From: an uncultured Chlorobiaceae bacterium
GTDB taxonomy: Bacteria > Bacteroidota > Chlorobiia > Chlorobiales > Chlorobiaceae
DNA length: 8,624 bases
Assembly: GCA_903929845.1 (NCBI GenBank)
Contig: CAIYWF010000026.1
Coordinates: 1 to 8,624, forward strand
Direction of reading: 5' to 3'
Part shown: piece by piece, positions 1 to 6,170 of the stretch
Layout: each line of letters begins with the position of its first letter
Numbering within the stretch: the stretch's first letter is position 1
The notes under the pieces: generated by a model
Databases searched by the model: none
What the model saw: only the letters and a program-made list of their open reading frames with translations
Told to the model about the DNA's origin: nothing
Translations under genes and position numbers: made by a program

Positions 1-1
1 C

Positions 2-76
2 CAGGACACTGAACCAACAACACTTCAGACACGTGCAATGGAATTGATTCGTTTGTACCCAGTAGATGGAAGTTGA
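2..76 (+). CDS. 3' end of an unidentified gene entering from the left edge
   Basis: An open frame runs in from the window edge and ends at TGA 74-76. Its last residues include TLQTRAMELIRLYPVDGS. I do not recognise the family; a transposase tail is conceivable but I have no motif to support it. It is the only plausible plus-strand coding segment and converges with the minus-strand gene cluster. No ribosome binding site or start lies inside the window, so it is a C-terminal fragment if real. With only 24 codons visible, chance openness cannot be excluded. Confidence 0.3.
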   Translation, partial: QDTEPTTLQTRAMELIRLYPVDGS

Positions 77-148
77 TTTTCCGCCCTTTTGCTTGTACTG
101 TATAGAGTTATCGTTTTTTTATACGGGGAACTTCGGGTTAAAACTGAT
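77..148. other. Short stretch with no recognised feature
   Basis: Between the plus-strand partial gene and the ATPase-like fragment I see no convincing gene. There is a T-rich run around 113-121 without a clear stem before it, so I do not call a terminator. The minus-strand frame carrying the ATPase-like fragment stops at 149-151 and I could not trace the homology further in any frame here. Confidence 0.3.
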
Positions 149-310
149 CTATACCTCCATATTGGGAAATCCAAACTCACAGCCACATCCCATATCCAAT
201 GGAAGCAGTCGCTTGATGGTCAAATGGCCGCTCTGAAACAGAATGGAACTGATTGGGTTCGCCAATTGTGCGGGAGGAAAAGTATAAAGGACTTGCCTCA
301 ATCCTCCAAG
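149..310 (-). pseudogene. Fragment of an AAA-ATPase-like / DUF1703 (PD-(D/E)XK) family protein
   Basis: The minus frame read from 310 to the TAG at 149-151 contains NPISSILFQSGHLTIK and, about 15 residues later, FGFPNMEV. From memory of the family this resembles the NP(I/V)..L(F/Y)QSGYLTIK ... LGFPN.EV block between the AAA-ATPase-like domain and the DUF1703 nuclease-like domain of proteins common in Bacteroidetes, Chlorobi and Clostridia. Full-length members exceed 500 residues, so this 53-codon piece lacks the Walker motifs, the start and the C-terminal domain. An in-frame TAA at 311-313 closes it upstream. It appears to be a relic fused by deletion to the antitoxin-like remnant beside it. 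Recognition is by pattern only and unconfirmed by a search. Confidence 0.5.
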
Positions 311-344
311 TTATACAGCCGCTTTAACTGCTGCGCCATATTTA

Positions 345-566
345 TTATGCCCGTATCTCTTCCGGAAACGGCAGGTTATGCTCATCACGATATTGATTGT
401 ACACCTGAACCAGATTCATCTCATCAAGTTCCGATGATGTAAACTGCTCCCCACTCTCATTGCAAAGATAGAAGTGGTAGTGTACGGTATACTCTTTTTT
501 ACGAAAGAGCATGACCCTTTTTTCTCGCTTCAGGGTCATCTCCCCTCCTGTAACGGGACTTCTCAT
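345..566 (-). pseudogene. Truncated antitoxin-like N-terminus (MqsA/SocA-type, zinc-finger-less HTH family)
   Basis: I chose the ATG at 566-564, which gives 73 residues beginning MRSPVTGGE, one base after the rhuM stop. The protein continues with a YHFYLCNESGEQF stretch and ELDEMNLVQVYNQYRDEH, ending in PFPEEIRA. This resembles the N-terminus of antitoxin-like proteins in which an M(K/R)SP.TGGE opening, a sheet with (Y/L)C..(T/S)GE.F and an N.VYN.YR..(H/Y).(I/L)PF.EEI stretch precede a helix-turn-helix and sometimes a SocA/DUF4065 (Panacea) domain. Here translation stops at 345-347 exactly where IREKYG would be expected. Shifting the frame by one recovers KYGAAVKAA before another stop at 311-313, so the DNA-binding part has been lost by a small deletion and later decay. 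An alternative internal ATG at 539-537 has the strong Shine-Dalgarno AGGAGGGG, but it would drop the conserved opening. A 73-residue product could still be made. Confidence 0.6.
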
Positions 567-567
567 C

Positions 568-1560
568 TTACTCTTTTTTAAATAGTTGTTTGATATCACG
601 CTCAAGTTCCAGAAGGCTCTCTTCCTTCTGCGGTTGCATCTGGGCCTCCCTGTACTTATCATATTCCAGCGCCGACTTTTCGAGCGCTGTCTGGTGATTG
701 ATTTTACCGGCATGGGTGAGCAATTCGCGACCATTGAGCTGAATAATTGAATCCAGACGCTGGATCCAGTCTTTCATGTACATCGGCGTTCGCTGCTGTG
801 CCATTACTTCCGCAAAAGCAAGGTATTGCTCCACAAGCAGGCCAAGCAATTTGATTTCATCTTCATTCAGATAATTTTTCGCAACGCTCACATCACCCTC
901 GCGAACAGGTGCTCCCGCTTTGTCAAAGGATTGCATGCCCATCAGCGGCAATGAAGCATCAGCGCGACGATACACCAATTCCGCTGCTGTCTGCTGACTG
1001 ATTGCCCATAGCAACTTGTTCTGCACCACCTTGAAAAATTCAATGGTGCTTTCAGCTCTGGAGTCATAGTCAATGCTGGTCGTGTAGATATCCTTGATCT
1101 TCTGGTAAAAGAAACGTTCCGACAACCGGATTTCGCGGATACGCTCCTGCAGCTCCGTAAAGTAGTTCATCGAACTGCCGCTCTTGAATCGCTCATCATT
1201 CAGCGCAAAACCTTTGACAATATATTCCCTGAGCCGCTGGGTGGCCCAGATGCGAAACCGCGTGCCCTGCTGCGATTTGACACGGTAGCCTACCGAAATG
1301 ATGACGTCCAGATTGTAATATCGAACATCATAGCTTTTCTCATCGGTCGCAGTTGTTCGGAAATTCCGAACAACTGACTCTTCGTTCAACTCACCCTCTT
1401 CAAAGATATGCTTGATATGCTCGCTGATGGTCGCTTTTGACTTCTGAAAAAGCTCACATAAATGCGCCTGCGTCAGCCAGACCGTTTCCTCTTCAAGCCG
1501 TACATCTATTTTCACTCTACCGTCCGGGGCCTGGTAAATGAGTAGTTCGGAGTTGTTCAT
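568..1560 (-). CDS. rhuM: RhuM family protein
   Basis: A complete 330-residue protein. Residues about 25-60 (TVWLTQAHLCELFQKSKATI and the following helix) look like a helix-turn-helix. Residues about 80-125 carry the family hallmark YYNLDVIISVGYRVKSQQGT, then RFRIWAT and LREYIVKGFALNDERF. The length and order match the virulence-RhuM family (named after a Salmonella SPI-3 gene), whose biochemical role is not settled. Members are often carried within or beside type I restriction-modification loci, as here. The central part resembles a Bro-N-like fold and the C-terminus is charged and helical. The ATG at 1560 has no clear Shine-Dalgarno, but the family N-terminus starts here. It is separated by 63 bases from the PIN-like gene upstream, and the next reading frame begins one base after its stop, suggesting co-translation. 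No damage is visible. Confidence 0.9.
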   Translation of the reverse strand: MNNSELLIYQAPDGRVKIDVRLEEETVWLTQAHLCELFQKSKATISEHIKHIFEEGELNEESVVRNFRTTATDEKSYDVRYYNLDVIISVGYRVKSQQGTRFRIWATQRLREYIVKGFALNDERFKSGSSMNYFTELQERIREIRLSERFFYQKIKDIYTTSIDYDSRAESTIEFFKVVQNKLLWAISQQTAAELVYRRADASLPLMGMQSFDKAGAPVREGDVSVAKNYLNEDEIKLLGLLVEQYLAFAEVMAQQRTPMYMKDWIQRLDSIIQLNGRELLTHAGKINHQTALEKSALEYDKYREAQMQPQKEESLLELERDIKQLFKKE

Positions 1561-1623
1561 GTAACGTGTGGAAAAAAAGGTGCGACTGTTCCTCAGATTG
1601 TTTAATCCAAAAGTGATGGAGGT

Positions 1624-2247
1624 TCATCTTGTCACCAGTCTTCCCTGAGTAAGTGCAGCCTGGATGACGTTTTGATTTGCAGTAAAAACACGAATACCAG
1701 AAACAGTTGTAAAATCGCCGTCGTCAGTGATGACTTGCGTCACTCCAAGGCTTCGCATAGACTCAAGAATAAAAAGGTCATATCCATCCACCTGTTCCGT
1801 CTGTAAACGATGAAGCGCTGTCGTAACTGTTGCATTGTCAATACTGACAACCAACAGATCAGCAAGTGTACGAACAAGACCATAGGCCGCCTGAATTTCC
1901 GCATTCACCCGTATCCTCTCAACCGACAAATTATGGCGATAATCTTTTGGTTTTATACTACCATGAGCTGCTTCATATATCTCTCGCTCAACCTTTTCGA
2001 TTAGATGAGCCAACTCCGCAAGAGTGAGACCCGACTGGAATATTTTGGCTCCTGCACCAAGAACTGCATTGGTATAACCGGGGTAATGAGAAGTCTGATA
2101 GTACGCTGGAGGATGTGCACCAAAGCTTGCTCGAGAATATGTCATCCAGTACCAAACATTGGTGTCCACCAAAAACACATCCTCAGATTTTGGGGTATCG
2201 CTCCTGAGATCCACCACTTCGGCCCGTATGAGATAATTGATCGCCAT
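1624..2247 (-). CDS. PIN-like domain protein, candidate nuclease
   Basis: A 207-residue protein using the ATG at 2247. Its first base is shared with the stop of the STAS-like gene (TGATG), and an AAGGA lies nine bases upstream; a TTG at 2250 is in frame but less likely. The PIN-type acidic positions can be placed: D28 in FLVDTNVWYW, E78 in TLAELAHLIE, D154/D157 in VDGYDLFILE and D175/D176/D178 in VITDDGDF, followed by a short strand GIRVFTAN typical of the end of a PIN domain. PIN domains are metal-dependent RNases, many of them toxins. This protein is longer than the ~130-residue VapC toxins because of an insert between D28 and E78 and a helical segment at about 85-135. Its overlap with a STAS-like gene, rather than a DNA-binding antitoxin, is unusual. 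Nuclease activity is inferred from the acidic residues only. Confidence 0.72.
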   Translation of the reverse strand: MAINYLIRAEVVDLRSDTPKSEDVFLVDTNVWYWMTYSRASFGAHPPAYYQTSHYPGYTNAVLGAGAKIFQSGLTLAELAHLIEKVEREIYEAAHGSIKPKDYRHNLSVERIRVNAEIQAAYGLVRTLADLLVVSIDNATVTTALHRLQTEQVDGYDLFILESMRSLGVTQVITDDGDFTTVSGIRVFTANQNVIQAALTQGRLVTR

Positions 2248-2597
2248 CAATCTGATTCCTTGGCCTGTTGCTCCAGAATGTCATCAACTATTTTCTGGTA
2301 ATCCTTGTCACCGTGATACTGTGCAGCATTTTCGATGACCCGGTCAACAACCAGTCGCCCTGATTCATTGAGATTTTCAATTATCAGTAGCCGTCGCAAC
2401 TCATTTTCAGATATATCGTTCAGTAATTGGCCTATCGCAAAATTGAAAAATGGTGACGCAAACTGGCTTACCCCATTAAAATCAAGCGTGACCGTATCTC
2501 CGTTTTTTAACAATTCGTGAATTGCAGCATAAATCCTCTGCCCATCTTCCTTGATAATACAACGCGGACCAACACTGTTCTTGATTAATAGATTCAT
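2247..2597 (-). CDS. STAS-like domain protein (DUF4325 type)
   Basis: A 116-residue protein from the ATG at 2597, with a purine-rich AGAAGAGA stretch upstream. Residues about 36-60 (TVTLDFNGVSQFASPFFNFA) match the strand-loop-helix core of STAS-like DUF4325 proteins, in which a DF.GV strand is followed by a helix containing S/P-FF/F. Residues 68-92 contain the LRRLLIIENLNESGRLVVDR segment. The serine or threonine phosphorylated in classical anti-sigma-factor antagonists is not evident; the loop has S48 and N52 nearby. There is no transmembrane segment or catalytic motif. Family members are poorly understood and occur in defence-type islands and near histidine-kinase-like ATPases. Here the stop TGA shares its last base with the ATG of the PIN-like gene, so the two are likely made at linked rates. 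A binding or regulatory role toward the PIN-like protein is inference. Confidence 0.75.
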   Translation of the reverse strand: MNLLIKNSVGPRCIIKEDGQRIYAAIHELLKNGDTVTLDFNGVSQFASPFFNFAIGQLLNDISENELRRLLIIENLNESGRLVVDRVIENAAQYHGDKDYQKIVDDILEQQAKESD

Positions 2598-2696
2598 GAT
2601 TCTCTTCTCATGTAAAACAATTCTTCAGCCTCGTCGTAAAAGAAAGTCTTCAGAGCTATCTTTCAGCGTAGGTATCTGGATAATCTTTTGAGTCAT
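2594..2696 (-). pseudogene. Possible frameshifted 33-codon ORF ahead of the STAS-like gene
   Basis: From ATG 2696-2694 a frame encodes MTQKIIQIPTLKDSSEDF and stops at 2627-2625. Removing one base from the short A run at 2638-2641 (plus strand) moves it into a frame continuing YDEAEELFYMRRES. That frame ends in a TGA at 2596-2594, giving the classic ATGA overlap with the STAS-like start. The composite would be 33 residues, acidic and hydrophilic. No family is recognised and no Shine-Dalgarno is seen before its ATG. The ATGA overlap is the best reason to suspect it was real; its shortness is the main reason for doubt. Confidence 0.3.
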
Positions 2697-2844
2697 TTAT
2701 CATTATTTTCCAGACAACATGAGCAAACCAACTTTATAAGTATACAATTTTTTCACGCTTTCCAAAAAATCCAATGAAAAAATAAAGCCTTCCTTAGCTT
2801 TTTTTTGGCGCAGTTGCAATGATGGTGACCTCATTAACAATTCC
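2697..2844. other. Intergenic region between hsdS and the STAS-like gene group
   Basis: Apart from the weak hairpin this A/T-rich stretch shows no open frame worth calling. A minus-strand promoter for the STAS-like/PIN-like genes could lie here, since stretches such as TTGTATACTTATAAAG (about 2737-2752) and AAAATAATGATAAAT are promoter-like, but I cannot pick a convincing -35/-10 pair. A change of transcription unit after hsdS is plausible. Confidence 0.3.
2784..2801. terminator. Weak bidirectional terminator-like hairpin after hsdS
   Basis: An AAAGC / GCTTT five-base stem with an eight-base loop is flanked by T runs in both directions (GCTTTTTTTTT on plus, GCTTTATTTTTT on minus). It sits about 45 bases past the hsdS stop. 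The stem is short and mostly A-T, so efficiency would be low, and it may not stop transcription into the STAS-like gene. Confidence 0.35.
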
Positions 2845-4527
2845 TCACATCCGGGACATCACTGCATTGAGCAGAACGGATTGTTTGTTTGCCGTTGCAT
2901 CAATCTGCCGCTCCAGATGTTCACACAGTGCCATAAGTTTGTCAATTTTGGCGACGATGCGGTACTGTTCGGCGAGAGGAGGAATTGGAAATGGTGCACG
3001 AAAAAAATCACCGTCATTAATCGCTGGATAAGCAACGCCTTTCATCGCCGATTCAACATAGGAAATAAAAACAGGTGATCTCAAATAGTGATAAATAAAA
3101 CGGTTATAAATACCAGCAAACGGATGAATAATAGCAAACGCTGTACTTGCTATCGGTTCAGGGCCATACTCTTTTCCAATAATTGCGATATTCAGCAAGT
3201 AAGGCCGAACTGTAGCGTAAATCACAGTATTCTGCTGAACAATTTTTCGAGCACGTGAAGGAGCTTCATCTTCACCGAGAAGCTGTACATCCTCAGAAAT
3301 AATGCCTTTTGAATTATTGATTGAACCAACATCAATGTAAGTGAAAAGCCTATCCGGAATTTTTTGTCCCCAATCGTGACCAATATTTCTGATACGAGCC
3401 CATATCCACTCTTTCGGCAGATCATAAGGCACATCCTCAGACGTGATCTCTGGCAGCGGTTTCGGTTCCCTGATTTTTCCTTCCTTCACCAATCTCAGCT
3501 TCTCTGCTTCGATCTCCTTCAGCAATTCACGGGCCGGTTGATCGCTTGGGTCTTGCGGAACCAGCTTGCCCATGACGCCAAGCTGGAGGATGGCTTTGCG
3601 CAGTTCGGTCACGTTGGCTTTTATGGAGTAGAGTTCTACGAAGTGACGGTTGATGAACTGCCATGCATCGGTAAAGTTGTCGCTCCCCTTCGCTTCGAAC
3701 AGCCGGTTCAGAGCAGAAATATGAACGGTCAGGCGTTTCGCTTCACGCTCGACTCGCAGCTTTTCCAGTTCATCGCAATGCGCCATGAGCTGGTCGATTC
3801 TGGCGACGATGCGTTTCTGTTCGGCAAGGGGAGGAAGAGGAAAAAATAAACTCAACAATTCATCTTGGCGTATTCCTTTAACTGTAACCCCTTGACCTTT
3901 GATATCGTAATTTTGATACTTTTTAAAGAAAAACATCTTATCAACATTGGATGAAACCGTAAGAGCTTTTAAATCCTGGTTAATAGCAATGTCAACAGTA
4001 TTGATACAAATTTTCCCCAGACCCATTCTGGTACAAACGATTATGCTTCCTGAAGGAATAAGATTGGTACTGCTATTTTCGAGTCCTTCATTTGTGATGG
4101 AATCAATGGTTTTTTCAAGATAGATATCAACATTTAGATCCTTGACACTTGCCCATGGAATATCTCCTCCCCAGTAAGATGGATTGTTTTTACTCGGAGT
4201 ACCACCGCCAATAATAGAAACGACCACATCCCCCAGCCGAGTCCAGCTCCACCCGTTAGGCAACTCACAAGGCACATCTTCAGCCTTGATCTCCGGTAGA
4301 GGTTTTGGTTCTCTGATCTTACCAGCCTTAACCAGCCTCCGTTTCTCCGCCTCAATCTCCTTCAACAGTTCACTTGCAGGCTGATCATTCGGGTCTTGCG
4401 GCACCAGTTTACCCTGCATGGCAAGGGTTAAAATCAGCTCACGCAGTTTTTTGATGCCCTCTTGTGCGGCAAAGGCAATATCGAAATGCTGTTCGAGCAG
4501 TGCCCTACTCCTGTCCTGTTCATTCAT
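2845..4527 (-). CDS. hsdS: Type I restriction-modification specificity subunit HsdS
   Basis: A 560-residue HsdS that chooses the DNA target of the type I complex. It has two half-subunits. A conserved stretch at 28-93 (with MQGKLVPQDPNDQP and IREPKPLPEI) leads into recognition domain 1 at about 94-230 (ending GQGVTVKGI, then PLPPLAEQKRIVARID). The stretch is repeated at 309-374 (MGKLVPQDPSDQP and IREPKPLPEI), leading into recognition domain 2 at about 375-513, followed by PIPPLAEQYRIVAKID at 514-529 and a helix to the end. The long N-terminal extension and the size fit the type IB EcoAI/EcoEI group. The two domains differ, so a bipartite asymmetric target is expected, with a sequence I cannot predict. 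The ATG at 4527 is preceded by AAGGAAAGTC, part of which comes from the last 12-bp repeat, and it overlaps the end of the small repeat ORF (ATGAATGA). The gene looks intact. Confidence 0.95.
   Translation of the reverse strand: MNEQDRSRALLEQHFDIAFAAQEGIKKLRELILTLAMQGKLVPQDPNDQPASELLKEIEAEKRRLVKAGKIREPKPLPEIKAEDVPCELPNGWSWTRLGDVVVSIIGGGTPSKNNPSYWGGDIPWASVKDLNVDIYLEKTIDSITNEGLENSSTNLIPSGSIIVCTRMGLGKICINTVDIAINQDLKALTVSSNVDKMFFFKKYQNYDIKGQGVTVKGIRQDELLSLFFPLPPLAEQKRIVARIDQLMAHCDELEKLRVEREAKRLTVHISALNRLFEAKGSDNFTDAWQFINRHFVELYSIKANVTELRKAILQLGVMGKLVPQDPSDQPARELLKEIEAEKLRLVKEGKIREPKPLPEITSEDVPYDLPKEWIWARIRNIGHDWGQKIPDRLFTYIDVGSINNSKGIISEDVQLLGEDEAPSRARKIVQQNTVIYATVRPYLLNIAIIGKEYGPEPIASTAFAIIHPFAGIYNRFIYHYLRSPVFISYVESAMKGVAYPAINDGDFFRAPFPIPPLAEQYRIVAKIDKLMALCEHLERQIDATANKQSVLLNAVMSRM
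3406..3603 (-). repeat. Internal duplication within hsdS, copy 2
   Basis: These 66 codons (residues 309-374) are the second copy of the conserved region at 4249-4446 (residues 28-93). The proteins differ at roughly a third of positions but share the blocks GKLVPQDP, ELLKEIEAEK, RLVK and GKIREPKPLPEI. A shorter pair, 3757-3840 and 2905-2988, carries the PPLAEQ helix. This two-fold arrangement is normal for HsdS and gives places where recognition domains can be exchanged by recombination. Confidence 0.8.
4249..4446 (-). repeat. Internal duplication within hsdS, copy 1
   Basis: First copy of the 66-codon conserved region of HsdS (residues 28-93), leading into recognition domain 1. It matches the region at 3406-3603 in order and spacing without gaps. 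Confidence 0.8.
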
Positions 4528-4681
4528 GACTTTCCTTCACCACAGTCTTCACCACAGTTTCTCCCACAGTTTCTCCCACAGTCTTCACCACAGTTACCCG
4601 TAACGGTTTTATCCACTGAGTGACGGAGTGAGCCTCTGACTGGCTCCTCATGGTTCTTGTTTCAACGCAGTTTGTTTCCAT
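4520..4681 (-). CDS. Small ORF of 53 codons with tetrapeptide repeats, between hsdM and hsdS
   Basis: A frame from ATG 4681-4679 to TGA 4522-4520 begins METNCVETRTM and continues through WIKPLRV into five four-residue units (TVVK, TVGE, TVGE, TVVK, TVVK), ending ESHE. The start lies four bases after the hsdM stop, with GGAGGG from the end of hsdM about ten bases upstream as a credible Shine-Dalgarno. The stop overlaps the hsdS start as ATGAATGA. An internal ATG at 4651-4649 is an alternative start. The frame is open throughout the gap and neatly joins its neighbours, arguing for translation coupled to hsdM and hsdS. I recognise no family. It could be a leader whose translation opens the hsdS start, a small accessory peptide, or only spacer with repeats. 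No homology is claimed. Confidence 0.5.
   Translation of the reverse strand: METNCVETRTMRSQSEAHSVTQWIKPLRVTVVKTVGETVGETVVKTVVKESHE
4535..4594. repeat. Five tandem 12-bp repeats upstream of hsdS
   Basis: Five consecutive units on plus: CTTCACCACAGT at 4535 and 4547, TTCTCCCACAGT at 4559 and 4571, and CTTCACCACAGT at 4583. The pattern is A-A-B-B-A, and the last six bases (CACAGT) are constant. Being a multiple of three, copy changes keep the 53-codon frame open. The minus-strand end of the array supplies part of the AAGGA before the hsdS start, only seven bases from the ATG. Paired runs of identical units indicate recent duplication by slippage. Confidence 0.92.
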
Positions 4682-4685
4682 TTTC

Positions 4686-6149
4686 TCAGTTCCCTCCCAA
4701 TGCCTGCATCAGTTCCTGCTTCAGCGCAGCTTGAGCGGCTTCAAGCTTACGGGTAATGTCAAGATACTCCTCCATCAGCTCTTCAGGGTCACGATGGTTC
4801 ACCGCCACTTCATGAGGGTTTTTGCAATCAAAGTTGTAGTTGCGTGCGGCAATATCCTCAACCGTAACCATCCAGGCATATTCGTCAGCCTTGCGCCCCT
4901 CGCGCTCCGCACCGCCCCACCACGCTTTTTCGCGGTCAAACTCCTGTATGGTCAGCGGTCTGGTGCGGGAGTAGGCCTTGTAGCCTTCTGGATAGGGGTG
5001 TTCAAAGAACCAGACCTCTTTTGTCGGGCCGCCCTTTTCGAAAAAGAGGATGTTGGTCGAGATGCTGGTGTAGGGGCTGAACACACCTTTCGGCAATCGG
5101 ACGATGGTGTGCAGGTTGAACTCTTCAAGCAGCTCCCGCTTCAGGTTGGTTTTGACTCCCTCGCCAAAGAGAAAACCGTCGGGCAGAACCACGGCAGCCC
5201 GGCCACTGCCTGGCTCGAGCCGGTGCATGATCATCGCCATAAAGAGGTCGGCGGTTTCGCGGGTCTGGTACTTTTTGGGGAAGTTGTTTTCAATGCCATC
5301 CTCTTCCATACCCCCGAAAGGCGGATTGGTGACGATAATATCGACACGCTCTTTCGGTCCGTAGTCTTTGAGCGGACGGTTGAGGGTGTTGTCGTGCCGG
5401 ATGTTGGTGGGCACGTCAATACCATGCAGCATCATGTTGGTCAGGGCGAGCATGTGCGGCAGGGGCTTCTTTTCCACTCCGTGAATGCTCTCCTGCAAAC
5501 TCTTCAGATCATCGGCGTTGTTTACCTGCTCTTTGAGGTGTTCGATGGTGTTGGTGAGGAAACCACCAGTACCGCAGGCGGGATCGAGCACCGATTCACC
5601 GAGTTGCGGATCGAGCGTCTCCACCATAAACCGGGTGACAGCGCGAGGAGTGTAGTATTCGCCAGCATTACCGGCAGACTGCAAGTCAGCAAGAATCTTT
5701 TCGTAGATGTCGTTGAAGAGGTGCCGGTCGCTTGAGGAGTTGAAATCGACCTCCTCTTCAATGGTGTTGATCACCTGCCGGAGCAGGGTGCCAGACTTCA
5801 TGTAGTTGTAGGCATCCTCAAAGACCGAGCCGATCACCCTGCCGTGTGGCGACACCCCGGCAACGTAAGCCAGTCTCTTGAGTGAGGGAAAGAGTTCGTT
5901 GTTGACAAAGTCGATCAGCTCTTCTCCGGTCATTCCTTCGGGATCTTTTGCCCAACTCTGCCAGCGATACCGGCTCTGAAGCGGGGTTTTATAATCGGAA
6001 ATGGTAAGCTGCCACTCCTCCTCACGATCGTTGAATATTTTCAGAAAAAGCAGCCAGACGACCTGACTGATGCGCTGGGCATCGCCATCAACGCCAACAT
6101 CCTTGCGCATGATGTCCTGTATGGTTTTGATCAGGGTTCCGATCGGCAT
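4686..6149 (-). CDS. hsdM: Type I restriction-modification DNA adenine methyltransferase HsdM
   Basis: A 487-residue N6-adenine methyltransferase subunit. With HsdS it methylates host DNA and is also needed by HsdR for cleavage. The N-terminal HsdM helical domain spans about 1-140 (RISQVVWLLFLKIFNDREEE). The catalytic domain follows: EYYTPRAV at 164-171, the S-adenosylmethionine motif DPACGTGGF at 189-197, the catalytic NPPF at 275-278, and LPDGFLFGEG then STNILFFEKG at about 322-373. All key motifs are present and the length matches EcoAI/EcoEI-type HsdM. The ATG at 6149 is 21 bases after the hsdR stop with only a weak AAAAAGA ribosome site, so translation may follow on from hsdR. The gene appears intact, so modification should be retained even if restriction is lost. 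Confidence 0.96.
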   Translation of the reverse strand: MPIGTLIKTIQDIMRKDVGVDGDAQRISQVVWLLFLKIFNDREEEWQLTISDYKTPLQSRYRWQSWAKDPEGMTGEELIDFVNNELFPSLKRLAYVAGVSPHGRVIGSVFEDAYNYMKSGTLLRQVINTIEEEVDFNSSSDRHLFNDIYEKILADLQSAGNAGEYYTPRAVTRFMVETLDPQLGESVLDPACGTGGFLTNTIEHLKEQVNNADDLKSLQESIHGVEKKPLPHMLALTNMMLHGIDVPTNIRHDNTLNRPLKDYGPKERVDIIVTNPPFGGMEEDGIENNFPKKYQTRETADLFMAMIMHRLEPGSGRAAVVLPDGFLFGEGVKTNLKRELLEEFNLHTIVRLPKGVFSPYTSISTNILFFEKGGPTKEVWFFEHPYPEGYKAYSRTRPLTIQEFDREKAWWGGAEREGRKADEYAWMVTVEDIAARNYNFDCKNPHEVAVNHRDPEELMEEYLDITRKLEAAQAALKQELMQALGGN

Positions 6150-6170
6150 GGTATCTTTTTGTTATGCGCT

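Noticed and set aside
89..442. Plus-strand frame of 117 codons at the left edge
   Set aside because: It overlaps antisense to two minus-strand remnants with better family resemblance; its product looks random and lacks a good ribosome site.
3364..3849. Plus-strand frame of 161 codons
   Set aside because: It is antisense to the conserved middle of hsdS and mirrors its codon bias.
4535..4594. CRISPR array
   Set aside because: The 12-bp units are contiguous with no spacers and no cas genes are present.
4650..5735. Long plus-strand frame of 361 codons
   Set aside because: It lies opposite hsdM, whose motifs are intact, and its product shows no recognisable domain; it is an antisense shadow.
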